This document shows, piece by piece, positions 10,774-24,000 of a stretch of DNA of 64,000 nucleotides. Both the position numbers and the translations under genes were made by a program. Numbering within the stretch: the first letter of the stretch is position 1; the number at the start of each line of letters is the position of its first letter. The stretch spans positions 1,364,001 through 1,428,000 of the forward strand of contig JAZHRN010000137.1 in the NCBI GenBank assembly GCA_036435485.1, written 5' to 3'. This stretch comes from Saposhnikovia divaricata (taxonomy: Eukaryota; Streptophyta; Magnoliopsida; Apiales; Apiaceae). Under the pieces are notes generated by a model. The model searched no databases. It saw only the letters and a list, made by a program, of their open reading frames with translations, and had not been told where the DNA came from.

Positions 10774-13700
10774 ATATCAACAACAACCATACCATCAAAC
10801 CCAAAATCAGCAATATGGGGCCAGACCATACAATCCCTCAGGACTATATCAACAGCAGGGGCATCAACTTCAGAATCAGTACGCCTCGAAACAATCTCAA
10901 CCTCCGGGATTTAATCAGCAATATTTTGCAGGTCCAGGCCAACAGTCTGCTGAGAAATCAGAATTGGAAGAACTAAGATTGATGTGTAAGAGCCAGGCTG
11001 TATCTCTTAAAACTCTGGAAAACCAAATTGGCCAAATAGCAAACGCCTTACTCAACAGGCCGCAAGGAGTTCTACCTAGCGACACAGAAACAAACCCTGG
11101 AAAAAGGGACGGCAAAGAGCAAGTCAAAGCTATCACCTTAAGATCTGGAAAAATCACAAAGGACCAAGAAGTTGAAGAGGTAGAGGCACAAGGCAACCAC
11201 TCCGCGACTGAGGAGCAAACGAAGACCTTGAAGCCGGACATCAGCATCAGCGAACCGGAGAAGGTCAACAGGCCATCTGAGAAAGCATCCCAGGAGCATA
11301 AAACTGCAAACACAGAAATCTACCCACCGCCACCATATCCGCAGAGACTCCAGAAGCAGAAATTGGATAAGCAGTTTGCTAAATTCTTAGAGGTATTCAA
11401 GAAGCTACATATTAATATACCTTTTGCAGAAGAATTGGAGCAGATGCTGAGTTATGCTAAGTTTATGAAGGGTATTCTATCAAGGAAGCTGAAACTTGAG
11501 GAATTAGAAACTGTTGCCTTAACAGAAGAATGCAGCGCCATCCTCCAACAGAAACTGCCTCCGAAGCTCAAAGATCCTGGAAGCTTCACCATACCATGTA
11601 CTATTGGTAATCTGTCTTTTGAAAAGTGCTTGTGTGACTTGGGAGCTAGCATCAATCTGATGCCATTGTCGGTTTTCATGCAACTTGGTCTACCTGATCC
11701 AAAACCCACAAATATCTCCTTACAGCTAGCAGACCGGTCAGTTACGTATCCAAGAGGAATAGTGGAAGATGTCTTGGTAAAAGTGGATAAGCTCATCTTC
11801 CCAGCTGACTTTGTTATTCTAGATTTCGAGGAGGATAAGTAGATTCCCATTATCTTGGGGCGACCATTCTTAGCTACAGGTCGGACGTTGATTGATGTCC
11901 AGAAAGGTGAACTCACAATGAGGGTGCAAGACCAAAACATCACTTTTAATGTGTTCAAAGCAATGAAGCTTCCATCTGAAGAGGAGTGTTTCAAAGTTGA
12001 CTTGGTAGATTCTACAGTTAGAACGGAGCTTGAGCAGATGTTATTAACAGACCCCTTGGAGAAAGCCTTGATAGGGGATTCTGAGGTGGAAGATGAAGAA
12101 GGAGCAGAACAACTTCAGCAATTAAATTCAGCTCCTTGGAAGAGAAGATTTGATATGCCATTTGAGTCTCTTGGATTAGCAGAACTAAAAAATTCCCAGG
12201 AGCGTCTAAAGCCATCTATTGAAGAAGCTCCTATACTTGAACTCAAACCATTGCCGGATCACTTGCGGTATGCGTTTCTGGGTGATGCATCTACATTACC
12301 TGTTATTATTGCTTCTAATCTATCAGGGAGTGAGGAAGATAAGCTTCTGCGAATTCTGAGAGAATTCAAATCAGCCATTGGATGGACCATAGCAGATATC
12401 AAGGGAATCAGCCCTTCGTATTGCATGCACAAAATTCTGCTAGAGGAAGGAAGTAAACCTACTGTTGAGCATCAGCGAAGACTTAATCCTATTATGAAGG
12501 AGGTGGTAAAGAAAGAGATTCTTAAGTGGTTGGATGCTGGTATCATCTACCCTATTTCAGACAGTTCTTGGGTGAGTCCAGTTCAGTGTGTGCCCAAGAA
12601 AGGAGGCATGACAGTTGTAACCAATGAGAAGAATGAGCTCATTCCTACTCGGACAGTCACAGGATGGAGAATATGCATGGACTATCGCAAGTTGAACAAG
12701 GCCACCAGAAAAGATCATTTTCCTCTTCCATTCATCGATCAAATGCTGGATAGGTTGGCTGGCCATGAATATTACTGCCTTCTCGATGGTTATTCAGGCT
12801 ATAATCAGATTTGTATCGCCCCAGAAGATCAGGAGAAGACCACATTCACTTGTCCTTTTGGCACTTTTGCTTTTCGTCGAGTTTCTTTCGGGCTCTGTGG
12901 TGCTCCTGCGACTTTTCAGAGATGCATGATGGCCATATTCTCTGACATGATTGGAATAAATGTGGAGGTTTTCATGGATGACTTTTCAGTTTTTGGAACT
13001 TCGTACGATGAGTGCTTGCACAACCTGAGCCTAGTGCTGAAAAGATGTGTTGAGACTAATCTGGTGCTTAATTGAGAGAAATGTCATTTCATGGTGCAAG
13101 AAGGGATCATTCTTGGGCACAAGGTATCTAGTAAAGGGCTCGAGGTGGATAAGGCAAAAGTAGAGACTATTGAACGACTGCCTCCTCCAGTCTCAGTTAA
13201 AGGAATCCGTAGCTTTCTTGGACATGCAGGTTTCTATCGACGATTCATACAAGACTTCTCCAAAATTTCTAAGCCATTGTGCAATTTGATGGAGAAAGAC
13301 AAACCTTTCAAGTTCGATGATGATTGCTTGGCTGCTTTCGAGCTATTGAAGAAGAAGTTGACATCAGCCCCGATTATTACAGCACCTAATTGGGAAGAGC
13401 CATTCGAGCTAATGTGCGACGCTAGCGATTTTGCCGTGGGAGCTGTGCTTGGTCAGCGAAAGAAAAATGTTTTTCATGTGGTTTACTATGCTAGTAAAAC
13501 CCTTAACGATGCACAGCTAAATTACACCACTACGGAGAAAGAGCTTTTGGCAGTTGTCTATGGTTTTGAGAAATTCAGGTCCTATTTGCTTGGGACGAGG
13601 TGACAGTCTACACGGATCATGCAGCCATTAGGTATCTATTTTCAAAAAAGGAGTCTAAATCACGATTGATTCGTTGGGTTCTTCTGCTGCAAGAATTTGA

Positions 13701-15117
13701 GCTTGAAATAAAAGACAGGAAGGGGACAGAAAATCAGGTAGCCGATCATCTATCGCGGTTGGAGGAGCATGGTAAGGATAAGACGCTAATCAATGAATCA
13801 TTCCCAGATGAGCAGTTGTTCGTAGTGCACGGAGAAGTGCCATGGTTTGCAGATATTGTGAATTATCTGGTGAGCAACGTCATTCCGTCAGAATTCTCTT
13901 ATGCCCAAAAGAAGAAATTTTTGCATGATGTGAAGTGGTATCGATGGGATGAACCATTCTTGTTCAGGTAGGGAGCAGATCAGATTATCAGGAGATGCAT
14001 TCCTTACAATGAAACGGAGGAGATTTTGCGAGATTGCCACTCTACCACATACGGTGGTCATTATGGTGGAGAAAAGACCGCGGCTCGAGTACTTCACGCA
14101 GGATTCTTCTGGCCAACTTTGTTTAAAGATTCTCATCAATTTGTATTGGGATGTGACCGCTGTCAACGGGTTGGAAATATCTCCAAGAGGAATGAGATGC
14201 CTCTCAACATGCTTCTTGAAGTTGAGATTTTCGATGTCTGGGGGATAGATTTCATGGGACCATTTGTCTCATCGTGCAACAACCAGAACATCCTGCTAGC
14301 GGTAGACTATGTGTCCAAATGGGTAGAAGTCAAAGCTCTGCCTACAAACGATGCTAAAGTGGTGATAAACTTTCTGCACAAGAACATATTTACCCGTTTC
14401 GGAACTCCACGAGCAATAATCAGTGATGAGGGGACACATTTTTGCAATCAGAAATTCACTGCATTAATGGCAAGGTATCGTGTGACACATCGGGTTGCAA
14501 CAACGTATCATCCTCAAACTAATGGTCAGGCAGAAGTCTCCAACAGGGAAATCAAGCGGATTTTGGAAAAGGTGGTGAATCCTTCAAGGAAAGATTGGTC
14601 CTTGAATCTAGACGAAGCTGTTTGGGCATACAAAACCGCATATAAAACACCCCTGGGTATGTCTCCTTATCAGTTGGTGTATGGTAAGGCTTGTCATTTA
14701 CCTGCCGAGCTTGAGCACAAGGCATACTGGGCTTTGAAGAAATTGAACTTCGACATGAAAGTTGCTGGTGAAAAAAGGATGCTTCAACTGAATGAGCTTG
14801 ATGAGCTTCGTCTACAGGCTTATGAGAATAACAAGCTGTACAAGGAAAAGGTCAAGAGATGGCATGATAGAAGGTTGGTACATAAGACATTTGTACCGGG
14901 TCAAATGGTTCTGCTTTTCAACTCTCGGCTAAGACTTTTTCCTGGAAAGCTCAAGTCAAGGTGGTCAGGTCCGTTCACAGTTAAAACAGTGTTTTCGCAT
15001 GGTGTAGTGGAAATTTTTGATAAGTCACCTGATCAGTCTTTTAAGGTGAATGGGCAGAGGCTTAAGCATTACACGGTGAACCGTGATGAATTCACCGCCT
15101 TTCTTGCCCCAGCATGA
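10774..15117 (+). pseudogene. Athila gag(C-term)-pol, broken
   Basis: Protein homology runs from a Gln-rich gag tail through protease (DLGAS, about 11638), RT with FMDD at 12971-12982 in place of the usual YVDD/FVDD, RNase H, and integrase with Asp (14248), Asp (14425) and Glu (14533) in the normal D-D-35-E layout. It is broken by an in-frame TAG at 11840, TGA at 13073, a frameshift near 13600 and TAG at about 13969. The pieces on either side of each break continue the same protein, so this is one decayed frame rather than several genes. The C-terminus at 15117 follows a normal integrase tail. Confidence 0.9.
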
Positions 15118-16555
15118 TCGAGTTACAGAAGGAACGTCCGGCTAAATGACGTTAACGAAAGCGCTTCATGGGAGGCAACCCATAGGTTTGGTGTTTTTAT
15201 GTGTGGTTTGATTTTGTGTGATTTTGTTCAGTTTGCAGGCCATTGGCGAGTTGCAGGATTAGCCTCAGGTTGGAGCTCATTTCCACCTCCTGATTCACTG
15301 CATGAAGAGGGCGGCGATGCCGATAGTTAGGGGAGTTCTATTTTATCCTTTATCTATACCTTTAATGAGGACATTGATTATTTTAAGTTTGGGGGTGATT
15401 TAGGATGTTTTATTAATCGAGTCATAGTATTGCATATAGTTTCATGTAGTTCATAATACACCATGCTAGTTTAAAATCATATAATTCATACTTTCCAAAA
15501 AAAAAAAAAATATTCATGATTAGTTGCATATCATATTTTCCTTGATCCCGTAGCGCTTGGTGGTTCCGTTAAGTAGTCAATGATGAATTTGAGTGTGATA
15601 ATGATGGATAGAGGGCTGATTTAAATACTTATGAATTGACGTGCATGTTTCAAAAACACAATCTTACACAACTCATCGTTTGCTTTTGGGGCTAGGTTAA
15701 GGTCATGCTTGTTTGGTTGTGAAATTTAATCACCTGATTATATTTGGAATTTTCTTTATTCCCTTGATAGCGTAGAATCACTAAATATAAGTTTGGGGGA
15801 AACCAGGGTTCATGCTAGTTTGTGTGTAGTTGTTAATAATTGATAGGTATCAATTGGCTAGTAGCCAGATCATAGTTATATGAGTAGTCTAGGGTTGGAA
15901 ATGAGAAAGGCTCATTCCAGATTGCATAAAAAAAAAATCAGAAAAGAAAAGTAAGAAAAGAGAGAGTCAAAAGTCCAATTGTTAAATGCAAAATTAACCA
16001 GGGTGAGCTCTTTAATACTCGAGTAATTAAGTCTGAGGGGACTTAGTCCTAGTAACCTAAAGCCCTTATGGTTTGGGATTGCTGACCTAACACTCGCTAC
16101 ATGGGTATTATTGTATAAGCCTTTTGGGGTCTCATTCATTGCACGGTTAAATAATCATGCATATTGTATATAGTATTATGTGTCCTAGTTTGTTAGTAAT
16201 AAAGCATGAATTCCTGTCTAACTCAAATAATGATGGAGGTGTTTCTAGGTTATAAAGTGTCTAGCGTTCATTCTATTTATAAACTCATGATTGTCTTGAC
16301 GAAGAATATGTATGGTTTTGATCTAGTGCTAAGAGTATTTCTGATGAGCATGGCACACACGCACTTTTCTGTACTTGTAAATGTTAATATGTGGGTATTT
16401 AGTCGATCTCTATTTGGAATTATCACATTCTCCGAGGCACTCTACTAACTGGTTAATGCTTTGCTTATGGGATCCTTGCATCAGTTGCATTCATGCATTT
16501 AGAGGTAGTCGAGTCTGTTTTCGCTTGAGGACAAGCATCAGTTTAAGTTTGGGGG
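15118..16555 (+). other. Athila spacer between integrase and 3' LTR
   Basis: Athila elements may carry an env-like frame here, but no long reading frame remains in this copy. The stretch is AT-rich, has an A-run at 15498-15511, and ends in the polypurine tract AAGTTTGGGGG just before the LTR. The phrase aagtttgggggt also occurs upstream, near 15386, which may be an internal purine tract. Confidence 0.7.
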
Positions 16556-17839
16556 TGTGATAAGTGGATTTTATATCCACTTATTTTGCGCTAATTTGAC
16601 CTAGATTGGTGGTTATCCTTAAGTATGTTGTGTCTTTTAATTCATTTTTATGTTGTTTCAGTATTTGTTGTGCAGAACTCGCAACTTGAGGTATCGTGGC
16701 GATAAAAGATTAAAAATGGTGGATTTTTGCCTAAATTCGGAATTTAATCACAAGGATTTTATCATCACCTGGACGAGCAATGAGGAAATAGAATTATCAC
16801 AAAAATTTGGAAAGTGATATATTCTTAAAGCAGGAATCCCGGTTGGAATGGATATATTTTTCGTTAAGCAAAAGGAGTCCGGTTTCCGACCCTCAAAGGA
16901 CCGCAGCTTAGAGCTTAAGGATTTATTTATATTAATAAATATTTTATTTAATTAGAAAATTATATTTATAAATATCTAATAATATTAGATATTTATTTTT
17001 ATAATTTCTGAATTAAATTAATTATTTATTAATTAAAGATTATAAGCTGTGCGGGTTAAAAAGCATTTCTACGGAGCCCATTCATATAAAAACAAAATAG
17101 GCCCCGGTTAGTGGCAATTGTTTAGCCGGTTGATTTTGCTTGATTATTAGAAAAATGCAAAAGTCTGGTCACTGGTGGGTTTGTTAAATAATCGAACGAA
17201 CTGTAAAAAAGAAAAAATGCATAGTGTTGCAGGTTGCTGTCGGTTAGGAGGAATTAAATATGAAGCAACTAGCAGCATTGTTAATTGAAAAAGAAGAAAA
17301 CAAATTGAATAGAGTTGCTGTTGAGCAGTTGTCGCCTGCAAGGTCACGCGCCCACTCGCGCGTGTAAACCACGCGGCTGAAGGCAGTCCTTGAATCAGTT
17401 AGCGTGTTTGCTGCACGCGCTGTTCCTGCGGCTGGGCTTTCCAGAATGGCCGAGTGAAATGGTGCTTAATTTGCTGTATGCTGTTCTACTTTCGGCTGAG
17501 TGTTGTCCTGCACTACTTTCGGTTCATTTATTTATGCTAGATGGTGTGCTACTATGAGCTATAAATAGGAGTAGTCTTCTTGGTTTTGGACAACCCACAA
17601 CTGAGTTCTCTCTAAAAATTCAGTTGTATTCTCTAGCTTCTTTGTAATTTTATTTTTATTTTAACACTTGGATTTTCTGCAATTTTTAGTATAATTGTTA
17701 TTTTGGTTGAAGAATTTGCGGGGATTATTTGGAGCGCTCTTTTCGTTCATTGGAAGCTATTTCGGTCCTACTTTCTAACTCTTGTAATTTTCATATTTAA
17801 TTTATCGTAATTTTTAATTTAGTTTTATTATTGTTGTTG

Positions 17840-17907
<68 letters not shown>

Positions 17908-18709
17908 TCAATTAATCCCATGATGACGATTCGTTTAATTATGAACTAATCGCCGTCATGGGATTCTAATGGATTTATTTACGTAATTTAGTAATTCGAT
18001 GCCTTAATAATTTGTATTATGATAAAAATTCAGATTGCCTAATGTGGTTGCGCTTAATTTATTAGATGCGTAGCTAGCGTCTAAATTATTAATTCCTAAT
18101 GAATGCGAAAGTGGATTTAGGAATTTAGAATTTGCCATGTTAGCATAGGTTCGTAATTGTCATGTACATTTACGATAAGTGATAGGATTTTTTCACATCA
18201 CCCTATGTAGTCATAATAAAGGAATTTATTCGTAAACCAATTATGTTTTCAAATCTTATAGACATTTAGGGTCTAAACATAAAAGTTGTCCTCGCGACTT
18301 CTATCTTTTTAAGTGGATGTTGTGTGGTTTGATATAAGTTAAGACTGAAAGGCGCTTATGTTATTTTCGTGTTCCCGACTAGCTTTCGTAAATTATCAAA
18401 ATTACTTTGAAATTAAGGCATCAATTCTAAATGAAATAAATAATGAAATTAGAATCTCATGTTTTTCTCACATATAAATTTTCATTTAAATAAATTAATT
18501 AGTTCGAATTATTTAATATTACTAATTTAATTAATCAATTAGAAAAATACAAAAATACCCCCTTTTGATATTTATTCAAGCAGTTTGTTGTTTAATCATA
18601 CGTCGTTGCTTAAATATTATTTTTGAACAAACACGAAGTCTCTGTGGGAACGAATTTATTATATTACTTGTGACCGCGTACACTTGCGCAGTTAGTTTTC
18701 AAACCAACA
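16556..18709 (+). repeat. 3' LTR of the Athila element (about 2.15 kb)
   Basis: It begins TGTGATAAGTGG right after the GGGGG of the polypurine tract and ends in CCAACA at 18709, after an Athila-like end region with the words gcgtacacttgcg. The TATA box ctataaatag at about 17560 precedes a pyrimidine-rich presumed start region. An internal (TTA)n microsatellite lies at about 17845-17906. The exact first base could be 16556 or 16558. No partner LTR is in the window to confirm the limits. Confidence 0.75.
17845..17906. repeat. (TTA)n microsatellite
   Basis: About 20 uninterrupted TTA units lie inside the Athila LTR, preceded by a short TTG run. Confidence 0.95.
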
Positions 18710-18854
18710 GCGGCAGCGGGAGGTCGGCGGCTAGATTTTACTGGACTCTCATGAGAGAAAAAGACGTTTATCAAATTCTTTTTTAGTTGAGCAGAAAACC
18801 ATATGGATACAATCTCGACGATTAACCGGCCATATAATGGCAGTTTGTAAAATA

Positions 18855-19126
18855 CTCCTCCCATCCCATTTTACATTACCCTTTTCTAAAAAATATATAT
18901 ATTAAGGTAAAGGTTAGTTATATAATATTTTCCAACTAATATCCTTAATTAATATATTGAAAAATGAGAATAATGTTAAGTTTGAAAAAAGTCAAATTTC
19001 AGATACAATAAATGTAGGGATAATTTTAGAAAATCAACTTAAATTTGTATTGAAAAAAGAAAAGGAACATGTAAAATGGAACAAATTTATTTTTCAAAAG
19101 GGACATGTATTTTGGAACGGAAAGAG
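18855..19126. mobile_element. Stowaway-like MITE (272 bp)
   Basis: The terminal inverted repeats are imperfect over about 31 bases: CTCCTCCCATCCCATTTTAC at the left end and, read in reverse complement, CTCTTTCCGTTCCAAAATAC at the right end. TA lies on both sides (18853-18854 and 19127-19128), the target duplication of the Tc1/mariner-Stowaway group. It is AT-rich and non-coding. Confidence 0.75.
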
Positions 19127-19128
19127 TA

Positions 19129-20374
19129 ACATTTAAACACATGCGAATATACCCAAAATCAGTTAATCATGAGATCAAATCTATGCATTATTCATCGAGA
19201 AACATTTGAAATTGATGGAACTTAAAATATAAACCGTTTAATAAAATATCAGCAATGATCTAAGAATATTTTGTATTCATATTGCATGAAAAATTGGATC
19301 AAATAAATTAATAAGAGTATTATATTGGTGAATATAATACTAGAGCATCTCTAATGAAAGAGCCTGTTAACAAAAGAATTATACGTGACAAATATTTTAA
19401 ATAATTTGTATAAATTATTAAGTTTCAATCAAATTTGTTGAAATTGTAACAAAATTATACATATAAATTTATTAAAATTGTAAATCCTATTGGAATACAA
19501 CACCTAAAATTGAATAAAATTTAGCCAAATATTATTTTATAATATTTTAAACAATCATTTTAATCAATACTGTATCATTGAAAATGCTTTTACATGCGTA
19601 AATTTAACTAATCAAACATATTCCATTACTCGTTCAGGGTTTTAGCGGCTATTCCAAGTCAATGGGGTATATAACGAGAAGGTTTGTGGTTTTCGAAATT
19701 TTTAGGACATGCATCAGCGCAAATAGTGGCATGAGCTTTACTAAAGAAAAATGCTAAAAGTGTAAATCATCAATTTAAACAATGTAAACGCGAATGTAAA
19801 TCATTAATTTTTCGACTGCGATCTGCATTATATTATCGATTTAAACAATGTAAATTATCAATTTGCAATTTCGATTTTAATCTAATTATTCTCGTTGGAG
19901 GATAACTTATGCATTATTTGCATATATACATGGTAGTAGTTATACAACTTGGTTCATCCTTAATTATATTGTTTGCATTAATCTGTAGTTATATCTGCAT
20001 AATATTTCATTATCACCCTTATCTGCAAGAATGATAAGGGTGTTTGCATTATTGGGCACGATTTAATATTTCCGTAATCATGAAATTTCCATTCTCAAAA
20101 TCTTTGTTATAATTGAAATTTTCAGGACAGGGATGATTGATCTATTATTTCTGCTACTTATTTCTAACTTTTTGGTTCCACGCAAGTGCTTGTTTAATTT
20201 GAAATAGGAAATCATTACTATTCATCACATCACATTTTGTTATACGAATATTATTTTCTTCGTTTCTTTACGAAATGAAGAGGATTCGAATTCTGTCGAA
20301 AATAGTGTGAATGTGTGAGAGTATTTAATTGATGTAGAAAAACATAAAAAACCGAAATCATCACTCATATAAGT
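19129..20374. other. AT-rich intergenic DNA, nothing identified
   Basis: No gene is seen. A small perfect stem-loop (cacccttatc/gataagggtg) lies near 20014-20041. The words gagcatctctaatg at about 19345 resemble one end of a MITE family seen at 44394 and 44996, but no matching right end is clear. Confidence 0.5.
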
Positions 20375-20376
20375 TA

Positions 20377-20634
20377 CTCCCTCTGTCATAAAATAATCTT
20401 CCCCTTTATAATATCGGCCCTGTTCATAACATGAGACAAATTACTAATTTACGCATAATCTATAAGACCAAATATAGTCATGAGTGATCTTGTTGGATTC
20501 GTATGTATGAGTACTTTAATACAGTAAAGTTTTTATATTTAATACTAATACGAAATTAAACATAATAATGATCAAAAGCGTGCGTTGGCAAACGTGTTTT
20601 TTAAAATGGGAAGAGTTTTTTGAGACGGAGGGAG
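20377..20634. mobile_element. Stowaway-like MITE (258 bp)
   Basis: The termini are CTCCCTCTGTC and GACGGAGGGAG, flanked by TA at 20375-20376 and 20635-20636. The inverted CTCCCTC ends and the TA target are the standard Stowaway signature. It is non-coding. Confidence 0.88.
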
Positions 20635-20719
20635 TACAAAATTACTGTGAAAATCATCATTACAGGAAAGCAAGAACATGTGTATGATTGACACGTGAAT
20701 ATTTACTTTCATAAGATAC

Positions 20720-21385
20720 TGTTAGGCAGCAGCCTTAGCTGCTTTTCTTTCCACCAATTCCCTCACCTACTCTTCACCAACCCCCAAACTACTACATCTT
20801 TCCATCTATAAATACCCCTCTCCTCCTTCATTATCAAATACACCATAATTCTCTCTTCTTTCTCTATATAGCTGCTAGATAGTCCGTCTAGTAGGGGAGC
20901 CGGTTTAGCCCGCTTTCAGGAAGTGTCGGGATAGATGGTCCTCGTGCCTAAACTATTCCTTAGGGTACTTGGGTCTGACTGCAGCCATCGGAGGTGGTCC
21001 CGCTGCAGGGGTCTTTCTATCAGGTTATGTGGCACTGTTCGGGTTGGGAGAGGGAGAGAAGGAAAGGTTGTCGGGAAACAGTGATAGGAGGAGGTTTTGA
21101 GATAAACACTTCAGTGAGTTGGGGATATACATAATAGGTATTGTAAGGCTGAATTTTTGTATGAAATTCAGGGGCCGGATACCAGAATATTGTAATCTCT
21201 TTTATCTAGTATGAAGTTGTTGCTCTTGTGGATGTAGGCTGGGCCGAACCACGTTAAATCTCTTGTCTCTTTTACTGTATTGTTGGTTTGTTGCTTCATT
21301 ACTATCACGTATATTTGAGGGATCTAAGCACACATATTTACCAAATCGCTTCCGCATTCGCTGGGAATCTGGCAGATTCCTAACA
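20720..21385 (+). repeat. 5' LTR of copia-B (666 bp)
   Basis: It runs TGTTAGGCAG...CCTAACA, with the TATA box ctataaatac near 20813. A diverged tRNA-Met-type primer site (TGGCATCATAGC at 21388-21399) follows within three bases. Confidence 0.92.
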
Positions 21386-21547
21386 GTTGGCATCATAGCT
21401 AGTTGTGTCTAAATTATTGGTGCCGAAGGAAAGTCGTTAAGAAAAGTGGTTGTCTAATAAGGCGCCATTTTGACGGAAGTGCTCCCATTGTTTCTTACAC
21501 TTACCTGGCCAATTGATTTAGTTGTTTGGATTGGTTTGTGTGTGCAA

Positions 21548-22945
21548 ATGGAGATCATGGCAAGTATTGGAGGATTCAAGGTGACCCCATATGATGGTGA
21601 AGGAAGTTTTACTCTTTGGCAGAAAAGTTTAAAGGATATCCTAACCCAACAGAAGCTAGCAAGGGCTTTGAAGGGGAAGGAGGGAAAACCAACAAAGATG
21701 AGCGATGAAGATTGGGAGGATGCTGAGTCGCAATGCATGAGTATCATCAGACTATGCATTGCTGATAACATTATCAATAATGTTGTTGACGAAAGCACGC
21801 CGAAGGAATTATGGTCAAAGTTAGAGACATTGTATCTCGGGAAGAACTTGACTACAAAGTTAAATCTGAAGTGCGAGTTATACAAGCTGAAGATGGCAGC
21901 TCAAGGCAATGTTATTGAGCACATGAATGTGTTTAATGGTATTGTTGATCAACTTGAAAAGGTTGATGTAAAATTGGAGGAAGAAGATAAGGCCCTTATT
22001 CTTCTTACTTCGCTTCTGGAGTCATTCGATCATTTGGTCACAACCATTTTGTACGGAAAGGACACGTTAAAAATGGAGGAGGTTCAGTCAGCACTTTTGT
22101 CAAATGCTGGAAGGAAGAACCTGGATGGTGACAAGGACAGAATGACAGTTTTGGCTTTGCGTAGTCAAAATAATAGAGGAAGGGGTGCTGTGAGAGGATC
22201 TACCAATAGCAGGGGTAAATCCAGATACAGTGAAAAGGGCATGCAGTGCTTTGGTTGCAAGGAGTGAGGTCATATTAGGCCGAATTGTCCGCTTAATAGG
22301 AAGGATCCAGATGCATCATTGGCTGTGGTTACTCTCGATTGTGAAGATTTTTGCACCGTCTTCAATCGAGGCATTAGTTCTCTAGGAGAATGGATATTAG
22401 ACTCAGGGTCATCTTACCATGTATGTTCCGAGAGGAGGCATTTTGACAAATTCCAAGATACAAAGAATGAAACAGTTTTTTTAGCTGATGGATCTACTTG
22501 TGAGATCAAGAGGATTGGAATTGTGAAAATCAAAATGTTCGATGGAATAGTTCGCAGCTTGAACGGGGTAAGATATGTGCCTAAGCTGAGGAAAAATTTA
22601 ATATTTATCGGTTGGTTAGCTTCAGAAGGCTACAAATGCTCTGTAGTAGGGGGAGCTATGAATATCAAAAGAGGTCGTGTGGTTCGGATGAAGGGAGAGC
22701 TACGTGGGGGAATATATCGTCTGATTAGTACGTGGCCAGAACGTACTGGACCTTCGAAAATCTGGTTATCTCGTGCACGAGGGAAGAGTGACTTGAAGGA
22801 TACTGCTGCGGTTGTATTGCCTTCTAGTCTAGACGATGGTGCAAAGACTGCTGGGATGGATGCTTGGTCGAAGGGCTTCCACGACATCAAGAGTAGTTGG
22901 TGTGTTGCAGCTGCATATGGGCATCGATCAACACGAATCAAGTGA
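21548..22945 (+). pseudogene. Copia-B gag-protease remnant
   Basis: The start is taken at the ATG at 21548 because gag homology (MASIGGFKVTPYDGEGSF) begins there. The gag core is followed by a basic linker and a CCHC knuckle (CFGCKE-stop-GHIRPNC), in which TGA at 22265 interrupts the finger itself. The frame reopens unchanged and gives the protease motif DSGSSYHVC and the following beta-rich stretch up to a GIYRLI motif, where GAG-pre-integrase homology would begin. It then runs into unrelated residues and stops. No integrase or RT follows, so the deletion removed nearly all of pol. Confidence 0.85.
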
Positions 22946-23326
22946 GCAGTGAACCATGCAACAGATTGATTTGTTTGATATGTAGTTGGGGAGTAAATGA
23001 AAGATCGATGGTCACACTTGTGTGTGTGATGGTCACACTTGCGTGTGTGATGGACTACATATGGGATTGGCCGACGTGAATCAAGTGAGTATGTGTGTAT
23101 ACAACAGATTGCTTCACATGTATGTAGTTGGACAAATAGAGGTCAATGGTACACTTGTGCGTATAGCAAGTGGTCATTCGAGAATGAATGTGCAAACTAG
23201 GGTATAGTTTGGAGTCTTGGACTCGGGGGGAGTTTTGTTGTAGGGAATGATACGTATCGAGGAAAAGTTGGAGCTGTGCAAGCGGGACGCAGGTATGGAG
23301 TGCAAGTGAAGAGCTGTGAGTTTGGG

Positions 23327-23339
23327 AAGAGGGGGAGAT
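23327..23339 (+). other. Polypurine tract of copia-B
   Basis: AAGAGGGGGAGAT lies directly before the TGTTAGG of the 3' LTR. Confidence 0.85.
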
Positions 23340-24000
23340 TGTTAGGCAGCAGCCTTAGCTGCTTTTCTTTCCACCAACTCCCTCACCAACTCTTCACCAA
23401 CCCCCCAACCTACTACATCTTTCCCTCTATAAATACCCCTCTCCTCCTTCATTATCAAATACACCATAATTCTCTCTTCTCTCTCTATATAGCTGCTAGA
23501 TAGTCCGTCTAGTAGGGGAGCCGGTTTAGCCCGCTTTCAAGAAGTGTCGGGATAGAAGGTTCTCGTGCCTAAACTATTCCTTAGGATACTTGGGTCTGAC
23601 TGCAGCCATCGGAGGTGGTCTCGCTGCAGGGGTCTTTCTATCAGGTTGTGTGGCACTGTCTGGGTTGGGAGAGGGAGAGAAGGAAAGGTTGTCGGGAAAC
23701 AGTGATAGGAGGAGGTTTTGAGATAAACACTTCAGTGAGTTGGGGATATACATAATAGGTATTGTAGGGCTGAATTTTTGTATGAAATTCAGGGACCGGA
23801 TACTCGGATATTGTAATCTCTTTTATCTAGTGTGAAGTTGTTGCTCTTGTGGATGTAGGCTGGGCCGAACCACGTTAAATCTTTTGTCTCTTTTACTGTA
23901 TTGTTGGTTTGTTGCTTCATTACTATCACGTATATTTGTGGGATCTAAGCACACATATTTACCAAATCGCTTCTGCATTTGCCGAGACAGATTCCTAACG
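23340..24000 (+). repeat. 3' LTR of copia-B (661 bp)
   Basis: It matches 20720-21385 at about 96%. The last base reads G where A is expected (CCTAACG). A small deletion lies about 20 bp from the end. Confidence 0.9.

Larger units (their letters stand above)
10774..18709 (+). mobile_element. Ty3/gypsy retrotransposon, Athila type, decayed; left part outside the window
   Basis: Visible parts are the gag C-terminus, protease, RT-RNase H, integrase, a 1.4 kb spacer and a 3' LTR of about 2.15 kb. The AITLRSGK motif in gag and the DLGASINLMPLSVF protease stretch are characteristic of the Athila group. The 5' LTR and gag N-terminus are absent because copia-A split the element and the window ends before the other half. 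Stops and a frameshift show it is inactive and older than its passenger. Confidence 0.85.
20720..24000 (+). mobile_element. Short non-autonomous copia element (copia-B), pol deleted
   Basis: Two LTRs of about 660 bp flank a 1.95 kb interior that encodes only gag and a protease remnant. Integrase, RT and RNase H are missing. The LTRs differ at roughly 25 sites plus a small indel, about 4%, so it is older than copia-A. The left flank ends gatac; the right flank begins aatac (the last LTR base also appears changed from A to G), in keeping with a 5-bp target duplication. It can only move with enzymes supplied from elsewhere. Confidence 0.9.

Noticed and set aside
10681..10914. 77-codon frame across the copia-A LTR and Athila junction
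   Set aside because: Chance frame spanning an insertion boundary.
15118..16555. Env-like gene of Athila
   Set aside because: No long frame or membrane-spanning pattern remains in the spacer.
19345..19590. Possible third GAGCATCTC-family MITE
   Set aside because: Only the left end is recognisable; no convincing inverted right end.
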